Shown here: piece by piece, positions 18,504 to 26,302 of the stretch
Layout: the number at the start of each line of letters is the position of its first letter
Numbering within the stretch: the first letter of the stretch is position 1
Assembly: GCA_903789615.1 (NCBI GenBank)
Contig: CAIFEV010000010.1
Coordinates: 29,648-93,647, forward strand
Reading direction: 5' to 3'
From: an uncultured Lachnospiraceae bacterium
GTDB lineage: Bacteria > Bacillota > Clostridia > Lachnospirales > Lachnospiraceae
DNA: 64,000 bases
Notes under the pieces: generated by a model
Database searches by the model: none
What the model was told of the DNA's origin: nothing
The model's input: the letters and a program-made list of their open reading frames with translations, nothing else
Program-made: the position numbers and the translations under genes

Positions 18504-19952
18504 TCAGTCTGTGATTACATCAGCCGGTGTCACATCGTCCGGGATAGGGCACTGATAGATGCCGCCGGTCTCGGCGAGAAGTTCCTGTTTTGCCTTTTCA
18601 CATACGGACGGGTTCCGGTACACTTTTGTGCACGCGTACGCGATGGCCCGCGCTGCAGCCACGGCGGCTTTGCCGCCGATCCCCGAACCTACCATCGCCG
18701 TGTGCTGCCAGGTGTGCATGGCGGTTCCCGGGATGCAGGTCGCGGCGGACAGCTGCGCCTGCGGGACGAGATAGCTCACGTCGCCGACATCGGTGGAAAC
18801 CGGAACGGACACATTCATGAGATTCCTGTCAAACGGAGTGATGGACGTCACAAGCGGCCTTTCGGCAAATGCCTCCTCCGACACATGATTGGCGGAAGCA
18901 CCCTGCTTTATAACTTCACGCCGCTGCGCGTCCGGAAGAATGCCGAGAAATGCCCTTGCGGTCGCGTAGTCGTTTTCGTCATAGTCCGCCGGCCCTGTTT
19001 CCAGAAATGCGTCGGACAGGATCTGCTGTGCGGTGGCATTCGGGATGAGATCGGAGAGCCCTCCCACGATCTTCATATGTACCTTTGTTCCGGTCATCAG
19101 GGCTGCGCCTTTCGCACAGTCCTCAACGCGGCTTAAAATCTCGCGACACTGGGAATTTTTCGGAGCCCGGACAAAATAGAGAAGAGAGGCGTGGGACTGC
19201 ACCACATTCGGCGCTTTCCCGCCGGCGTCAAGATAGGCGTAGTGGACACGCGCCTGGGAGATGATATGTTCCCGGAGATAGTTGACGCCGCTGTTCATCA
19301 GCTCGCAGGCGTCCAGGGCGCTGCGGCCGAGTTCCGGAGACAGTGCGGCGTGAGAGCTGATCCCCTCGAAGTCAAACCGGGCGCAGAGATTTCCGACACA
19401 GCGCCCCGCCATAGCCGAATTGCGGTCGGAAGGGTGCCAGGTAAACAGCATGTCCAGTCCGTCAAATACGTGCTGTCTGGCCAGAAACACTTTTCCGTAC
19501 CCGGTCTCCTCGGCCGGTGTTCCGAACAGAACAACCGTGCCGGAATTTCCGGTGTCCCGGAGCCAGTCCCGCACGAGAACAGCGGCGCCGGCCGCGCCCG
19601 CTCCGAGAGCGCAGTGACCGCATCCGTGGCCGAAAGTGTTCCCGTCTGCGGCTTCTTTTCTGGCGACACCCTTTTTCTGACTCAGCCCCGGGAGGGCATC
19701 GTATTCAGCTGTGATTCCGATGACGGGCCGGCCGCTGCCGTACGTGGCGGCAAATGCCGTCTGTATGCCGCCGATACCCCGCTCCAGCGTGAACCCTTCT
19801 TTCTCCAGGGCCTCCTCCAAAGCCCGGCTGCTTTTGAACTCTTTGTAGCCCGGCTCAGCAAATGCCCAGAGCTTCTGGTTCATCGCACAGATGGCGTCAG
19901 AGCGCTGCTTGGCATGATCCCGGATCAGATCCAGATCATTCTTTTGTTCCAT
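18504..19952 (-). CDS. M20-family amidohydrolase (AbgB-like)
   Basis: The 482-residue protein resembles M20 metallopeptidases of the AbgB/aminobenzoyl-glutamate hydrolase group: EYDALPG at 83-89, GHGCGHCALG (His109, His113), and FGTPAEETGYGKV with the general-base Glu pair. Later HPSDRNSAMAGRCVGN and FEGISSHAA belong to the dimerisation lid. Such enzymes cleave the amide bond of N-acyl or N-aryl amino acids or dipeptides with two Zn2+. AGGAGGAGG before the ATG at 19952 sets the start. It leads an operon with two membrane proteins, so it probably hydrolyses an imported amide. Substrate unknown. Confidence 0.85.
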   Translation of the reverse strand: MEQKNDLDLIRDHAKQRSDAICAMNQKLWAFAEPGYKEFKSSRALEEALEKEGFTLERGIGGIQTAFAATYGSGRPVIGITAEYDALPGLSQKKGVARKEAADGNTFGHGCGHCALGAGAAGAAVLVRDWLRDTGNSGTVVLFGTPAEETGYGKVFLARQHVFDGLDMLFTWHPSDRNSAMAGRCVGNLCARFDFEGISSHAALSPELGRSALDACELMNSGVNYLREHIISQARVHYAYLDAGGKAPNVVQSHASLLYFVRAPKNSQCREILSRVEDCAKGAALMTGTKVHMKIVGGLSDLIPNATAQQILSDAFLETGPADYDENDYATARAFLGILPDAQRREVIKQGASANHVSEEAFAERPLVTSITPFDRNLMNVSVPVSTDVGDVSYLVPQAQLSAATCIPGTAMHTWQHTAMVGSGIGGKAAVAAARAIAYACTKVYRNPSVCEKAKQELLAETGGIYQCPIPDDVTPADVITD

Positions 19953-20313
19953 TACTTCCTCCTCCTGCACGTTTCTTAAGCCGGAAACAACAGGAGAGGA
20001 TAATATGCCCCTCTCATGCGATCCAGCTTCAAAGCCCGCGCCCTCATTCACAGGCTTTGCAGTGCTGTAATCACGCCCCTTTGCGTGAATTTAATATGAT
20101 AACAGTTTAATACGATGAAATCAGAATGACAATCGAAATCTTGAGACTGCTTCTTTTATTGAAGCGAACTGAGCAAACCGATTGATACGGATCGGATAAT
20201 GAAGTAAAATGAAAACCAACGGACAATCCTTACAGAACTGTGAACGCTGACAGACAGGGCGTTTGTAAAGGAACAAAATGCAGGTTGTAAATATCAGCAG
20301 ATAAGGAGCAGAT
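19953..20313. other. Divergent intergenic region, nothing firm
   Basis: This 361-base gap separates the leftward M20 operon from the rightward transaldolase gene. It is AT-richer than its neighbours, as expected for two promoters, but I see no convincing -35/-10 pair, riboswitch or small gene. Confidence 0.5.
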
Positions 20314-20970
20314 ATGCAGTTTTTCATTGACACAGCCAATGTAGACGAGATCAGAGAAGCCTGCGATATGGGGATTATCTCCGGCGTGACCACGAATCCA
20401 TCCCTCATCGCCAAAGAGGGCAAGGATTACATGAAGACGCTGAGGGAGATCACCGGCATTGTGGACGGGCCGATCTCGGGTGAGGTCAAGGCGAGCACGA
20501 CAACGGCAGAAGGGATGATTGCTGAGGGACGCGAGATCGCGAAGATTCACAAGAACATGGTTGTGAAGATCCCGATGACGACGGAAGGCCTGAAGGCGGT
20601 GAAGGTTCTCACGGCGGAAGGCATCCACACCAACGTGACGCTTGTGTTCTCCGCGTCGCAGGCGCTGCTGGCGGCCAGAGCGGGCGCCACATATGTTTCC
20701 CCGTTTCTCGGCAGGCTGGATGACATTTCCACCGACGGCATCACCCTGATCGAAGATATCATGCAGATCTTCGAGATGTATCCGGACATAACGACGCAGG
20801 TCATCTGCGCGTCCATCCGTCATCCGATGCACATCGTGGAGTGCGCGAAGACCGGCGCCGACATTGCGACGGTTCCGTACAAGGTTCTGATGCAGATGAC
20901 GAAGCATCCGCTCACCGACATCGGCATCGCCCGCTTCAAAAAGGATTACGAGTCCGTCTTCGGCAAATGA
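20314..20970 (+). CDS. tal: Transaldolase, small (TalC/FSA-type) subfamily
   Basis: The 218-residue protein starts [36 protein letters not shown], typical of the short transaldolases. Lys85 in VVKIPMT is the Schiff-base residue. [12 protein letters not shown] matches transaldolases rather than fructose-6-phosphate aldolases, which usually read YVAPYVNR here, so transfer of dihydroxyacetone between sugar phosphates in the pentose phosphate pathway is the likelier reaction. AAGGAGCAGAT precedes the ATG. Single-gene transcript with its own terminator. Confidence 0.9.
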   Translation: MQFFIDTANVDEIREACDMGIISGVTTNPSLIAKEGKDYMKTLREITGIVDGPISGEVKASTTTAEGMIAEGREIAKIHKNMVVKIPMTTEGLKAVKVLTAEGIHTNVTLVFSASQALLAARAGATYVSPFLGRLDDISTDGITLIEDIMQIFEMYPDITTQVICASIRHPMHIVECAKTGADIATVPYKVLMQMTKHPLTDIGIARFKKDYESVFGK

Positions 20971-21004
20971 TGCCTGGCGCGGGGCACGGCTGTAAGGAAA
21001 CCAC

Positions 21005-21034
21005 GGGACTGCCTTTTTCGGGGCAGTCCCTTTT
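21005..21034 (+). terminator. Terminator of the transaldolase gene
   Basis: GGGACTGCC and GGCAGTCCC form a perfect 9-bp stem around TTTTTCG and are followed by TTTT. Confidence 0.85.
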
Positions 21035-21083
21035 GATATTACACGGGCGATGACCCGGACGGCACAGACGATGAAAAATGTGC

Positions 21084-21113
21084 TTGACAGCCGCGAGATG
21101 AAAGTGGTATTAT
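21084..21113 (+). promoter_or_regulatory. Promoter of tRNA-Arg(ACG)
   Basis: TTGACA at 21084-21089 is followed after 18 bases by TATTAT at 21108-21113, about 37 bases before the tRNA. This is a near-consensus housekeeping sigma promoter. Confidence 0.75.
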
Positions 21114-21149
21114 CTACTCTGCACGTGGGAGCAATCCCAGATGAATCAT

Positions 21150-21223
<74 letters not shown>

Positions 21224-21232
21224 TCACTTGAG

Positions 21233-21267
21233 GCCGTATCCGAATCAGTCGGGTACGGCTTTTTTTA
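21233..21267 (+). terminator. Terminator after tRNA-Arg
   Basis: GCCGTATCCGA pairs with TCGGGTACGGC (one G-T pair) and is followed by seven T residues. Confidence 0.85.
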
Positions 21268-21355
21268 TCCCTGAGAATAGGAGAAATGCTATATTAATTA
21301 ATAAGTGTACATAAGTGTATAAATGTGTTATAATGTACTCATAGGAGAAAAATCT

Positions 21356-22018
21356 ATGAATACATCCAATATCACAAATTACAAGCCAAAGGATTTTGCC
21401 GAGCTTATAGGCGTTTCAGTAAAAACCCTGCAGAGATGGGACCGCGAAGGCATACTAAAGGCAAACCGCACTCCTACAAACAGAAGATATTATACATTCG
21501 ACCAGTACCTTGCTTTTAAAGGCATCAATGCTGAGAATGATGCCAGACAGACAGTCATATATGCAAGGGTCTCTACCATAAACCAGAAAGACGACCTGAG
21601 AAACCAGGTGGCTTTCCTGAAACAATTCTGCAATAGCAGGGGGATGATAGTAGATCAGTGCATAGAGGATTTTGGAAGCGGGCTGAACTACAACCGCAAG
21701 AAATGGAACACGCTTCTCGAAGAGGTGATGGAACGGAAGATAAAGACCATCATCATCTCGAACAAGGATCGTTTCGTCAGGTTCGGGTTTGACTGGTTCG
21801 AAAAATTCTGCATGAAATTCAACACGAGCATCATAGTGGTGAACAATGAAGAACTGTCACCACAGGAGGAACTTGTACAAGACATCATATCCATACTGCG
21901 TGTATTTTCATGCCGACTGTACGGACTCCGGAAGTATAAGAAACAGATACAGGAGGACGAGGAAATTGCTGAAGAGTTACAAGACGGAAATAAATCCCAC
22001 GCCGGAGCAGAGGCTTAA
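21356..22018 (+). CDS. tnpA: IS607 transposase TnpA (serine recombinase)
   Basis: The 220-residue protein has an N-terminal MerR-like helix-turn-helix (KPKDFAELIGVSVKTLQRWDREGILKANRTPTNRRYY) followed by a serine recombinase domain with catalytic Ser73 in VIYARVST. This order is diagnostic of IS607 TnpA. AGGAGAAAAA before the ATG at 21356 sets the start at MNTSNITNYK. All expected segments are present, so it may be active. Confidence 0.92.
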   Translation: MNTSNITNYKPKDFAELIGVSVKTLQRWDREGILKANRTPTNRRYYTFDQYLAFKGINAENDARQTVIYARVSTINQKDDLRNQVAFLKQFCNSRGMIVDQCIEDFGSGLNYNRKKWNTLLEEVMERKIKTIIISNKDRFVRFGFDWFEKFCMKFNTSIIVVNNEELSPQEELVQDIISILRVFSCRLYGLRKYKKQIQEDEEIAEELQDGNKSHAGAEA

Positions 22019-23126
22019 AATAAACAGGACCATAGGCGTATGCCGTTTCGTGTACAACTTCTATCTTGCACATAACAGAGAGCTTTACGAATCCGGGAAG
22101 AAGTTTATGACCGGGAAAGACTTCAGCAAGTGGCTCAACAACAGCTACCTGCCTGACAACTCCGATAAGGCATGGATAAAGGAAGTCAGCTCGAAATCGG
22201 TAAAACGCTCGCTCGAAGACGGATATGCAGCATTCAGGAAGTTCTTCGACCATAAGGCTGGATACCCGAGATTCAAGAAGAAGGACGTGTCCGACCCGAA
22301 GATGTACTTCGTGAGAAATAATCCAGGTGACTGTTTCTGCGAACGCCACAGGATAAAAATCCCTACTCTGGGATGGGTACGGCTCAAGGAAAAAGGCTAC
22401 ATCCCGACAGCGAAAGACGGATATAGCATAAAAAGCGGCACCGTGTCAAAGCAAGCCGGAAGATACTATGTATCTGTCCTGATAGATATTCCGAGTCCCG
22501 AAAGGGACAAAAACAATTACGCTGATCAGGGGATAGGCATAGACCTTGGCGTAAAGGAACTTGCCGTATGTTCCAGCGGAACGGTTTACAGGAACATCAA
22601 CAAGACGGCAAAGGTGAAGCAACTGGAAAAGCAGTTACATCGTGCACAGCGGTCGCTGTCACGGATGTACGGGAACTTAAAGAAAGGAGGAGCTACCCAA
22701 AGAAAAAACATATCAAAACAGAAGCTCAAGGTACAGAGGATCTATAAGAGGATGAATGACATCCGCACCGATTACATGAACAAGACCATCTCGGAGACGG
22801 TGAAAACCAAACCGCCATACGTAACGCTTGAAGACCTTAATGTAAGAGGAATGATGAAGAACAGGCATCTTTCAAAGGCTGTAGCAGGACAGAAGTTTCA
22901 CGAGTTCAGGACAAGGCTTACTGCAAAATGCCACCAGAACGGCATTGAGGTGCGTATCGCGGACAGGTTCTACCCGTCGTCAAAACGCTGTCACTGCTGC
23001 GGGAAAGTCAACAGAGGGCTGAAGCTTTCAGACAGGATCTTTCGTTGCGAATGTGGCTATGTCGCTGACAGGGATTTTAATGCCAGCCTCAATCTGAGAG
23101 ATACCGAAGCCTACAGCATCGCATAG
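21966..23126 (+). CDS. tnpB: TnpB, RNA-guided endonuclease of the IS607 element
   Basis: The protein is about 386 residues: an N-terminal helix-turn-helix (LKSYKTEINPTPEQRLKINRTIGVCRFVYNFYL) and a RuvC-like nuclease with the three expected acidic residues: Asp193 in GIGIDLGVKEL, Glu289 in TLEDLNVRGM, Asp370 in ADRDFNASLNL. A zinc ribbon (CHCCGKVN, CECGY) lies between the last two. The longer ATG frame from 21846 reads through tnpA and lacks family similarity. TTG at 21966 is preceded by AGGAGG at nine bases and gives the usual TnpB N-terminus, so I choose it. It overlaps tnpA by 53 bases. TnpB nucleases cut DNA guided by omega RNA and help retain the element. Confidence 0.9.
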   Translation: MLKSYKTEINPTPEQRLKINRTIGVCRFVYNFYLAHNRELYESGKKFMTGKDFSKWLNNSYLPDNSDKAWIKEVSSKSVKRSLEDGYAAFRKFFDHKAGYPRFKKKDVSDPKMYFVRNNPGDCFCERHRIKIPTLGWVRLKEKGYIPTAKDGYSIKSGTVSKQAGRYYVSVLIDIPSPERDKNNYADQGIGIDLGVKELAVCSSGTVYRNINKTAKVKQLEKQLHRAQRSLSRMYGNLKKGGATQRKNISKQKLKVQRIYKRMNDIRTDYMNKTISETVKTKPPYVTLEDLNVRGMMKNRHLSKAVAGQKFHEFRTRLTAKCHQNGIEVRIADRFYPSSKRCHCCGKVNRGLKLSDRIFRCECGYVADRDFNASLNLRDTEAYSIA

Positions 23127-23303
23127 GAAAGCGGCTATAGGCATGTACCGATGGCTAGTCGGGAATTTACGGCTATGGAGTGTACATGAACTTGTGAGTA
23201 GCAGTAACATCGCCAAAGCATACACAATGAAATAGCAAGAATGTTCCGTGAGGAATACGATTCTCGATGTGATGAGTATGTTTTATCACATTTTGAGTAG
23301 CAG
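23127..23303 (+). ncRNA. Probable omega RNA scaffold / right end of IS607 element
   Basis: For TnpB elements the guide RNA normally spans the 3' end of tnpB and the right end of the element, with the guide copied from the flank. This non-coding stretch fits that position. It contains TGAGTAGCAG twice, at 23195-23204 and 23294-23303; the second copy may mark the element end. No covariance evidence can be given here. Confidence 0.5.
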
Positions 23304-23308
23304 CGGCA

Positions 23309-24451
23309 ATGGAAACCTGGACACTGACGGCACTCTGCCATTTCGGACTGGAATCGGTCCTGAAACGGGAAATATACGATCTCGGCTATGACATCACGCA
23401 GGTGCGGGACGGAGAAGTGAGCTTCACCGGAGATGCCGAGGCGGTGGCGCGCGCCAACATCTGGCTGCGGACAGCGGAGCGGCTTCTGCTTGAAGTCGGG
23501 CGCGTGAGCGCGCATACCTACGATGAGCTGTTCGAAAACGTAAAAGCGCTCCCCTGGGAGGCATTCATTCCGCTTCACGGAAAGTTCTGGGTTACCAAGG
23601 CCAATGCCGTGAACTGCCAGCTGTACTCTCCCTCGGATATTCAGTCCATTGTCAAAAAGGCCATTGTTGAACGGCTGAAGGAAAAATACCATGTCGCCTG
23701 GTTCCCGGAGGACGGAGAGGAGTACCCGATCCGCGTCCGGGGGCGCAAGGACGAATTCGCCATCTGTCTGGACACGAGCGGACCGTCGCTTCACAAGCGG
23801 GGATACCGCACGGAGGCCGGCGGCGCGCCGATTTCAGAAACTCTGGCGGCAGCCCTGATTGGCCTTACGCGCTTCAGAAAGGGACGCATTCTGGTCGATC
23901 CGTTCTGCGGGAGCGGGACATTTGCCATTGAGGCGGCGCTGATCGCAGCGAACCGTGCGCCGGGACTTACGCGGGATTTCACGGCTGAAAAGTGGGCGGG
24001 GCTGATCCCGAAGAGATGCTTCACCGACGCGGTGGAGGAAGCGGAGGACCTGGAGGATCTGTCTGGCGTGGGCGACCTGCAGGGGTACGACATCGACGCG
24101 GACGTTCTGCGGTATGCGAGAGCCAATGCGGCGCGGGCCGGCGTGGATTCGCTCATCCACTTCCAGCAGCGGGATGTGGCGGATCTGCACCATGCGAAGA
24201 AATACGGATTCATCATCACGAATCCGCCGTATGGCGAGCGCATGGGCAGTGAGGACGAGCTTGAGGGGCTGTACCGCACGCTCGGCAGCCGGTTTGCGGC
24301 TCTGGACAGCTGGTCATGCTATGTCATCACACCGTACGCGGATATCGAGAAAGCATTCGGCCGGAAGGCGACGAAAAACCGGAAAGTGTACAACGGTATG
24401 ATACGGACTTACTTTTATTCTTTTGAAGGGCCAAAGCCTGTGCACAAATAA
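23309..24451 (+). CDS. THUMP-domain class I SAM-dependent RNA methyltransferase (RlmL-like)
   Basis: The 380-residue protein has the order of the YpsC/RlmL family: N-terminal ferredoxin-like and THUMP region (about 1-160, LTALCHFGLESVLKREIYDLGY), then a Rossmann methyltransferase with VDPFCGSGTFAIEAALIA (SAM binding) and ITNPPYGER (catalytic NPPY). It is predicted to methylate a base of 23S rRNA. The ATG begins six bases after the probable right end of the IS607 element and no clear Shine-Dalgarno sequence precedes it, so the insertion may have replaced the native leader. The N-terminus itself looks complete. Confidence 0.88.
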   Translation: METWTLTALCHFGLESVLKREIYDLGYDITQVRDGEVSFTGDAEAVARANIWLRTAERLLLEVGRVSAHTYDELFENVKALPWEAFIPLHGKFWVTKANAVNCQLYSPSDIQSIVKKAIVERLKEKYHVAWFPEDGEEYPIRVRGRKDEFAICLDTSGPSLHKRGYRTEAGGAPISETLAAALIGLTRFRKGRILVDPFCGSGTFAIEAALIAANRAPGLTRDFTAEKWAGLIPKRCFTDAVEEAEDLEDLSGVGDLQGYDIDADVLRYARANAARAGVDSLIHFQQRDVADLHHAKKYGFIITNPPYGERMGSEDELEGLYRTLGSRFAALDSWSCYVITPYADIEKAFGRKATKNRKVYNGMIRTYFYSFEGPKPVHK

Positions 24452-24478
24452 AGTGCAGAAAGTGATAAAGTGAAGACT

Positions 24479-25075
24479 ATGAAAAAAATCATTTTTGCGT
24501 CCAACAATCAGGGGAAGATCCGGGAGGTCAAGGATATGCTGGCGGACCCGGACGTGGAAGTCCTCTCGATGAAAGAAGCTGGAATTGACATGGACATCGA
24601 GGAGAACGGCACCACGTTTCAGCAAAATGCGCTCATCAAGGCGCGTGCGGTGTGGAACGAGACGCACGAGCTGACGATTGCCGATGATTCGGGGCTGGAG
24701 ATCGACTGGATGAACGGCGAGCCGGGCGTGTACTCCGCGCGCTTCATGGGGCATGACACGAGTTACGACGTCAAGAACGCGGCGATCCTGGAGAAGATGA
24801 AGGACGTAAAGGGAGCGGACCGCTCTGCGCGCTTTGTCTGCGCGATGGCGGCGATCCTGCCGGACGGCCGCGAGATCACGACCCGGGGGACAATGGAGGG
24901 CGTGATCGCGGACAAAGTCCAGGGCAGCAACGGCTTCGGGTATGATCCGATCCTGTATCTGCCGGAGTACGGCAAAACCTCGGCGCAGCTCACGGAGGAC
25001 GAGAAAAACAGGATCAGTCACCGGGGGAAGGCGCTGCGGGAACTGGTGCGGGAACTCAGGCTTCTGAATGTCTGA
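24479..25075 (+). CDS. rdgB: XTP/dITP diphosphatase (RdgB/HAM1)
   Basis: About 198 residues, starting KKIIFASNNQGKIREVKDML, with ADDSGLEIDWMNGEPGVYSARF and GSNGFGYDPILYLPEYGKTSAQLTEDEKNRISHRGKAL, all signatures of the Ham1 family. It hydrolyses non-canonical purine triphosphates (ITP, dITP, XTP) to the monophosphate, protecting nucleic acids. A GTG three codons upstream (24470) is an alternative start; neither has a strong ribosome site. It lies 27 bases after the methyltransferase and 12 before the phosphodiesterase, so the three form an operon. Confidence 0.93.
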   Translation: MKKIIFASNNQGKIREVKDMLADPDVEVLSMKEAGIDMDIEENGTTFQQNALIKARAVWNETHELTIADDSGLEIDWMNGEPGVYSARFMGHDTSYDVKNAAILEKMKDVKGADRSARFVCAMAAILPDGREITTRGTMEGVIADKVQGSNGFGYDPILYLPEYGKTSAQLTEDEKNRISHRGKALRELVRELRLLNV

Positions 25076-25087
25076 GAGGGTGAAAAC

Positions 25088-25576
25088 TTGAAAAAGATAC
25101 TTGTGGTAAGCGACACACACAGGAAACTGACAAACCTGCAGAGAGCACTCGAGACGGAAAAAGGCGCGGATCTGCTGATCCATCTGGGCGACATCGAGGG
25201 CGACGAGGAAGAGATCCGGCGTCTGGCCGGCTGTCCGGTGGAGATGGTGAAGGGAAACAACGACTTTTTCTGTGCGCTTCCCCGGGAAGAGGAGATCTGG
25301 CTGGCGGGGCACAAGGCGTTTCTCACGCACGGACATGATTACGGCGTGTCCGTGGGGGATGAGATTCTTCGGGATGAGGCCAGGGCACGCGGCTGTGACA
25401 TCGTCATGTATGGCCATACGCACCGTCCGGTTCTGGACGAAAATGACGGCGGTCTCACGGTTTTAAATCCCGGGAGTCTTTCCTATCCCAGACAGATGGA
25501 CCGTCGGCCGTCATATGCCGTGATTCTGGCGGAGACCGGGAAAAATTTATCGTTTGAACTGAAAGAATTAGGTTGA
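25088..25576 (+). CDS. YfcE/MJ0936-type metallophosphoesterase
   Basis: The 162-residue protein has the calcineurin-like phosphoesterase motifs VVSDTHRK (D-x-H), HLGDIEG (GD), GNND, LTHGHDYGV and MYGHTHRPV. It matches the small YfcE-type phosphodiesterases that bind two metal ions. The start is a TTG preceded by GAGAGGG at seven bases, giving MKKILVVSDTH. Pairing of rdgB with this phosphodiesterase is common in Firmicutes. The -35 hexamer of the downstream tRNA promoter overlaps its stop codon. Confidence 0.9.
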   Translation: MKKILVVSDTHRKLTNLQRALETEKGADLLIHLGDIEGDEEEIRRLAGCPVEMVKGNNDFFCALPREEEIWLAGHKAFLTHGHDYGVSVGDEILRDEARARGCDIVMYGHTHRPVLDENDGGLTVLNPGSLSYPRQMDRRPSYAVILAETGKNLSFELKELG

Positions 25577-25602
25577 CAGCAGGGGAGGACGTATAATATA
25601 AT
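25573..25602 (+). promoter_or_regulatory. Promoter of the tRNA cluster
   Basis: TTGACA at 25573-25578 (overlapping the phosphodiesterase stop) and TATAAT at 25597-25602 with an 18-base spacer. A second TATAAT overlaps at 25592. Consensus hexamers fit a strong stable-RNA promoter. Confidence 0.8.
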
Positions 25603-25658
25603 ACATCTTGCGTTTCACAGAAACGTCTTCGGATGTGATGCGCAGGATTTTGGGTTTA

Positions 25659-25733
25659 CGGGGTGTGGCTCAGCTTGGCTAGAGCGCTTGATTTGGGATC
25701 AAGAGGCCGCAGGTTCAAATCCTGTCACCCCGA
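25659..25733 (+). tRNA. tRNA-Pro (anticodon TGG)
   Basis: Acceptor CGGGGTG/CACCCCG, anticodon stem CTTGA/TCAAG with loop TTTGGGA, and T-loop TTCAAAT. The anticodon TGG reads proline codons. Confidence 0.95.
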
Positions 25734-25746
25734 TCCGCTTAATTTT

Positions 25747-25817
25747 GCGGGTGTAGTTCAATGGTAGAACACTAGCCTTCCAAGCTAGATACGTGGGTTC
25801 GATTCCCATCACCCGCT
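25747..25817 (+). tRNA. tRNA-Gly (anticodon TCC)
   Basis: Acceptor GCGGGTG/CACCCGC, anticodon stem CTAGC/GCTAG with loop CTTCCAA, and T-loop TTCGATT. The anticodon TCC reads glycine codons. Confidence 0.95.
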
Positions 25818-25822
25818 CTTGT

Positions 25823-25896
<74 letters not shown>

Positions 25897-25928
25897 CTTT
25901 TTGCATCGAAAGATGCATCATATACTAT

Positions 25929-26003
25929 GGTGGGTGTAGCACAGTTGGTTAGCGCGTCAGATTGTGGCTCTGAAGGTCGTGGGTTCGAGTCCCATTACCC
26001 ACC
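25929..26003 (+). tRNA. tRNA-His (anticodon GTG)
   Basis: Anticodon stem TCAGA/TCTGA with loop TTGTGGC gives GTG. An extra 5' G opposite the discriminator C, the identity element of tRNA-His, is encoded at 25929. Confidence 0.95.
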
Positions 26004-26016
26004 CTTGGACCGTTTT

Positions 26017-26088
26017 TGGGCTATCGCCAAGCGGTAAGGCACAGGGTTTTGATCCCTGCATTCGTTGGTTCGAATCCAACTAGCCCAG
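26017..26088 (+). tRNA. tRNA-Gln (anticodon TTG)
   Basis: Acceptor TGGGCTA/TAGCCCA, anticodon stem CAGGG/CCCTG with loop TTTTGAT, and T-loop TTCGAAT. The anticodon TTG reads glutamine codons. Confidence 0.95.
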
Positions 26089-26159
26089 CTTACAACCGGG
26101 CTGGGATGCGAACGGAAGATATGTGCCTGCCGTGACAAAGGCGCCGGATGGTCTCAAAT

Positions 26160-26232
26160 GGGCTCATAGCTCAGCCGGTAGAGCACTAGACTTTTAATCT
26201 AGGTGTCCCGGGTTCGAACCCCGGTGGGCTCA
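26160..26232 (+). tRNA. tRNA-Lys (anticodon TTT)
   Basis: Acceptor GGGCTCA/TGGGCTC (with G-T pairs), anticodon stem TAGA/TCTA with loop CTTTTAA, and T-loop TTCGAAC. The anticodon TTT reads lysine codons. It lies 71 bases after tRNA-Gln and is the last of the cluster. Confidence 0.95.
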
Positions 26233-26242
26233 TCAAAAGAAT

Positions 26243-26279
26243 GCTCGCATTCACCCCGTCGGTGTATGTGAGCTTTTTT
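26243..26279 (+). terminator. Terminator of the tRNA cluster
   Basis: GCTCGCATTCACC pairs with GGTGTATGTGAGC with G-T pairs and is followed by six T residues. Confidence 0.8.
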
Positions 26280-26302
26280 GTTTAGGGAGGATTTCAAAAA
26301 CT

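Larger units (their letters stand above)
21275..23303 (+). mobile_element. IS607-family insertion element (tnpA + tnpB)
   Basis: A serine-recombinase tnpA overlaps a tnpB, the layout of IS607 elements. IS607 elements lack terminal inverted repeats and make no target duplication, so the ends cannot be fixed from sequence alone. The left end should lie between the tRNA terminator and 21356, the right end close to 23303, just before the next gene. The 177 bases after tnpB probably hold the 3' part of the omega RNA that guides TnpB. The element is noticeably more AT-rich than its flanks, which fits recent arrival. Confidence 0.82.
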
